Assembly (NCBI GenBank): GCA_900553925.1
Contig: USFH01000007.1
Coordinates: 1 to 26,487, forward strand
Length of the DNA: 26,487 nucleotides
Reading direction: 5' to 3'
Source: an uncultured Clostridium sp.
GTDB taxonomy: Bacteria > Bacillota > Clostridia > Lachnospirales > Lachnospiraceae
Shown in pieces: positions 25,747 through 26,487 of this stretch. Positions within the stretch are counted from its first letter, which is position 1; every line of letters begins with the position of its first letter. The position numbers and the translations under genes were made by a program. Below the pieces are notes generated by a model that worked only from the letters and a program-made list of their open reading frames with translations, was not told the origin of the DNA and did no database searches.

Positions 25747-25755
25747 TGCTAAAAT
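25747..25755 (+). promoter_or_regulatory. Likely extended -10 promoter of alr
   Basis: TG-C-TAAAAT forms an extended -10 element about 35 bases before the alr start. No good -35 is seen at the proper distance, as is common with extended -10 promoters. Confidence 0.5.
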
Positions 25756-25789
25756 AAGAACCAAATATTGCATAATCGAGGTGCGAAAG

Positions 25790-26487
25790 ATGGATTCCAC
25801 ATTGAAGCTGACATGGGCGGAAATTGACTTGGATGCCCTTGCTCATAATTATAAAACATTGCGCGACCGGATTGGTGCGGATGTCAAGTTTTTAGGCGTT
25901 GTCAAGGCAGATGCCTACGGACACGGTTCTGTACAGGTCAGCCGCCTGCTGCAGGAGCTAGGTGCTGATTATCTGGCGGTCAGCAGCATCGACGAAGCGA
26001 TTGAACTTCGCTTAAATGACATTACCATGCCGATTCTGATTCTTGGACATACACCGAAGGAGCAGGTCAGCCGCCTGATTGAGTACAACATCACACAGGC
26101 TGTTACCTGTAAGGCAAAGGCACTTGAATACAGTGAAGAAGCCGTGAAATGCGGCGGTACGTTGAAGATTCATATCAAGGTTGACACCGGAATGTCAAGG
26201 CTTGGATATCTGTGCGACGGCGATTATTTTGATACCGGTGTAGAAGGGATCTGCGAGGGCTGCTCGCTTCCTGGGCTTTACGCCGAAGGTATCTTTACTC
26301 ATTTTGCTGTGTCCGATGAGCCTGGTGATGCATGCAAAGCCTACACGGAGCATCAGTTCCAGTTATTTACCGATGTAATCAAAAGCGTCGAGGAAAAGCT
26401 CGGCAGACGGTTCGCCATCCGCCACTGTGCCAATACCGGTGCGGTTGCCCGTTATCCGGAAACATGGCTCGATATGGTTAGACCGGG
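25790..26487 (+). CDS. alr: Alanine racemase, N-terminal part
   Basis: PLP enzyme that interconverts L- and D-alanine for peptidoglycan synthesis in the cytoplasm. The gene runs off the right edge after 232 codons of the roughly 380 usual. Visible: W-A-E-I-D-L-D-A-L-A-H-N-Y at the N-terminus; the PLP-lysine motif V-V-K-A-D-A-Y-G-H-G; H-I-K-V-D-T-G-M-S-R-L-G; G-I-F-T-H-F-A; and N-T-G-A followed by D-M-V-R-P-G at the edge. GAGGTG lies 6 bases before the ATG. It is divergent from the nuclease cluster and marks the return to housekeeping sequence. Confidence 0.97.
   Translation, partial: MDSTLKLTWAEIDLDALAHNYKTLRDRIGADVKFLGVVKADAYGHGSVQVSRLLQELGADYLAVSSIDEAIELRLNDITMPILILGHTPKEQVSRLIEYNITQAVTCKAKALEYSEEAVKCGGTLKIHIKVDTGMSRLGYLCDGDYFDTGVEGICEGCSLPGLYAEGIFTHFAVSDEPGDACKAYTEHQFQLFTDVIKSVEEKLGRRFAIRHCANTGAVARYPETWLDMVRP

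Noticed and set aside
1..26487. CRISPR arrays, tRNA or rRNA genes, integrases, insertion sequences
   Set aside because: None seen on reading: no regularly spaced repeats, no tRNA-like cloverleaf noticed, and no transposase or integrase motifs in any supported frame.

Overview
The window looks like a chromosomal segment of a low-to-mid GC Firmicute, most likely a Lachnospiraceae gut anaerobe. This is inferred from the strong AGGAGG-type ribosome sites, the SigA-type promoters (TTGACA-17-TATATT and similar), the style of the encoded proteins and a Bacillus-like addB-addA-sbcD-sbcC gene order. No sequence search was possible. Two partial housekeeping genes frame it on the + strand: the C-terminal end of an aldose 1-epimerase-like protein on the left (2-250) and the N-terminal half of alanine racemase on the right (25790-26487). 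Everything between them lies on the - strand and is almost entirely DNA-end-processing machinery.

Reading with transcription, from high to low coordinates: a possible tiny ORF (25544-25705); an AddB-like nuclease and an AddA-like helicase-nuclease (pair 1, 22997-25501 and 19808-22975); a stand-alone OLD/AAA_15-like ATPase with its own strong promoter (18202-19692); an RpoD-like group 2 sigma factor with its own very strong extended -10 promoter, a leader peptide ORF and a terminator (17132-17989); an XRE-type regulator (16717-17040); a second AddB-like and AddA-like pair (pair 2, 13876-16674 and 10287-13808); two genes of unknown function (8178-10187 and 7838-8137); sbcD and sbcC (6628-7815 and 3338-6631); a strong hairpin terminator; and a separately promoted 902-residue protein with a DUF3800-like (RNase H-fold) N-terminus and a TPR-like solenoid C-terminus (418-3126).

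Pair 2 followed by sbcDC reproduces the Bacillus addBA-sbcDC order, with the 669-residue and 99-residue unknown proteins inserted. Pair 1 is a divergent parallel version of pair 2. All four AddAB-like proteins keep a recognisable PD-(D/E)XK nuclease signature. Both AddA-like proteins keep helicase motifs. Both AddB-like proteins are short and show no Walker A; only the pair 2 member has the four cysteines expected for an AddB/Cas4-type Fe-S nuclease.

Two helicase-nuclease complexes, an Mre11-Rad50-type nuclease, an OLD-like ATPase, a dedicated sigma factor, an XRE regulator and unknown co-operonic proteins in one strand-uniform block suggest a DNA repair or anti-phage/anti-plasmid module. That reading is an inference from gene content; no function was demonstrated. 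No RNA genes, CRISPR arrays, insertion sequences, integrases or attachment sites were seen.
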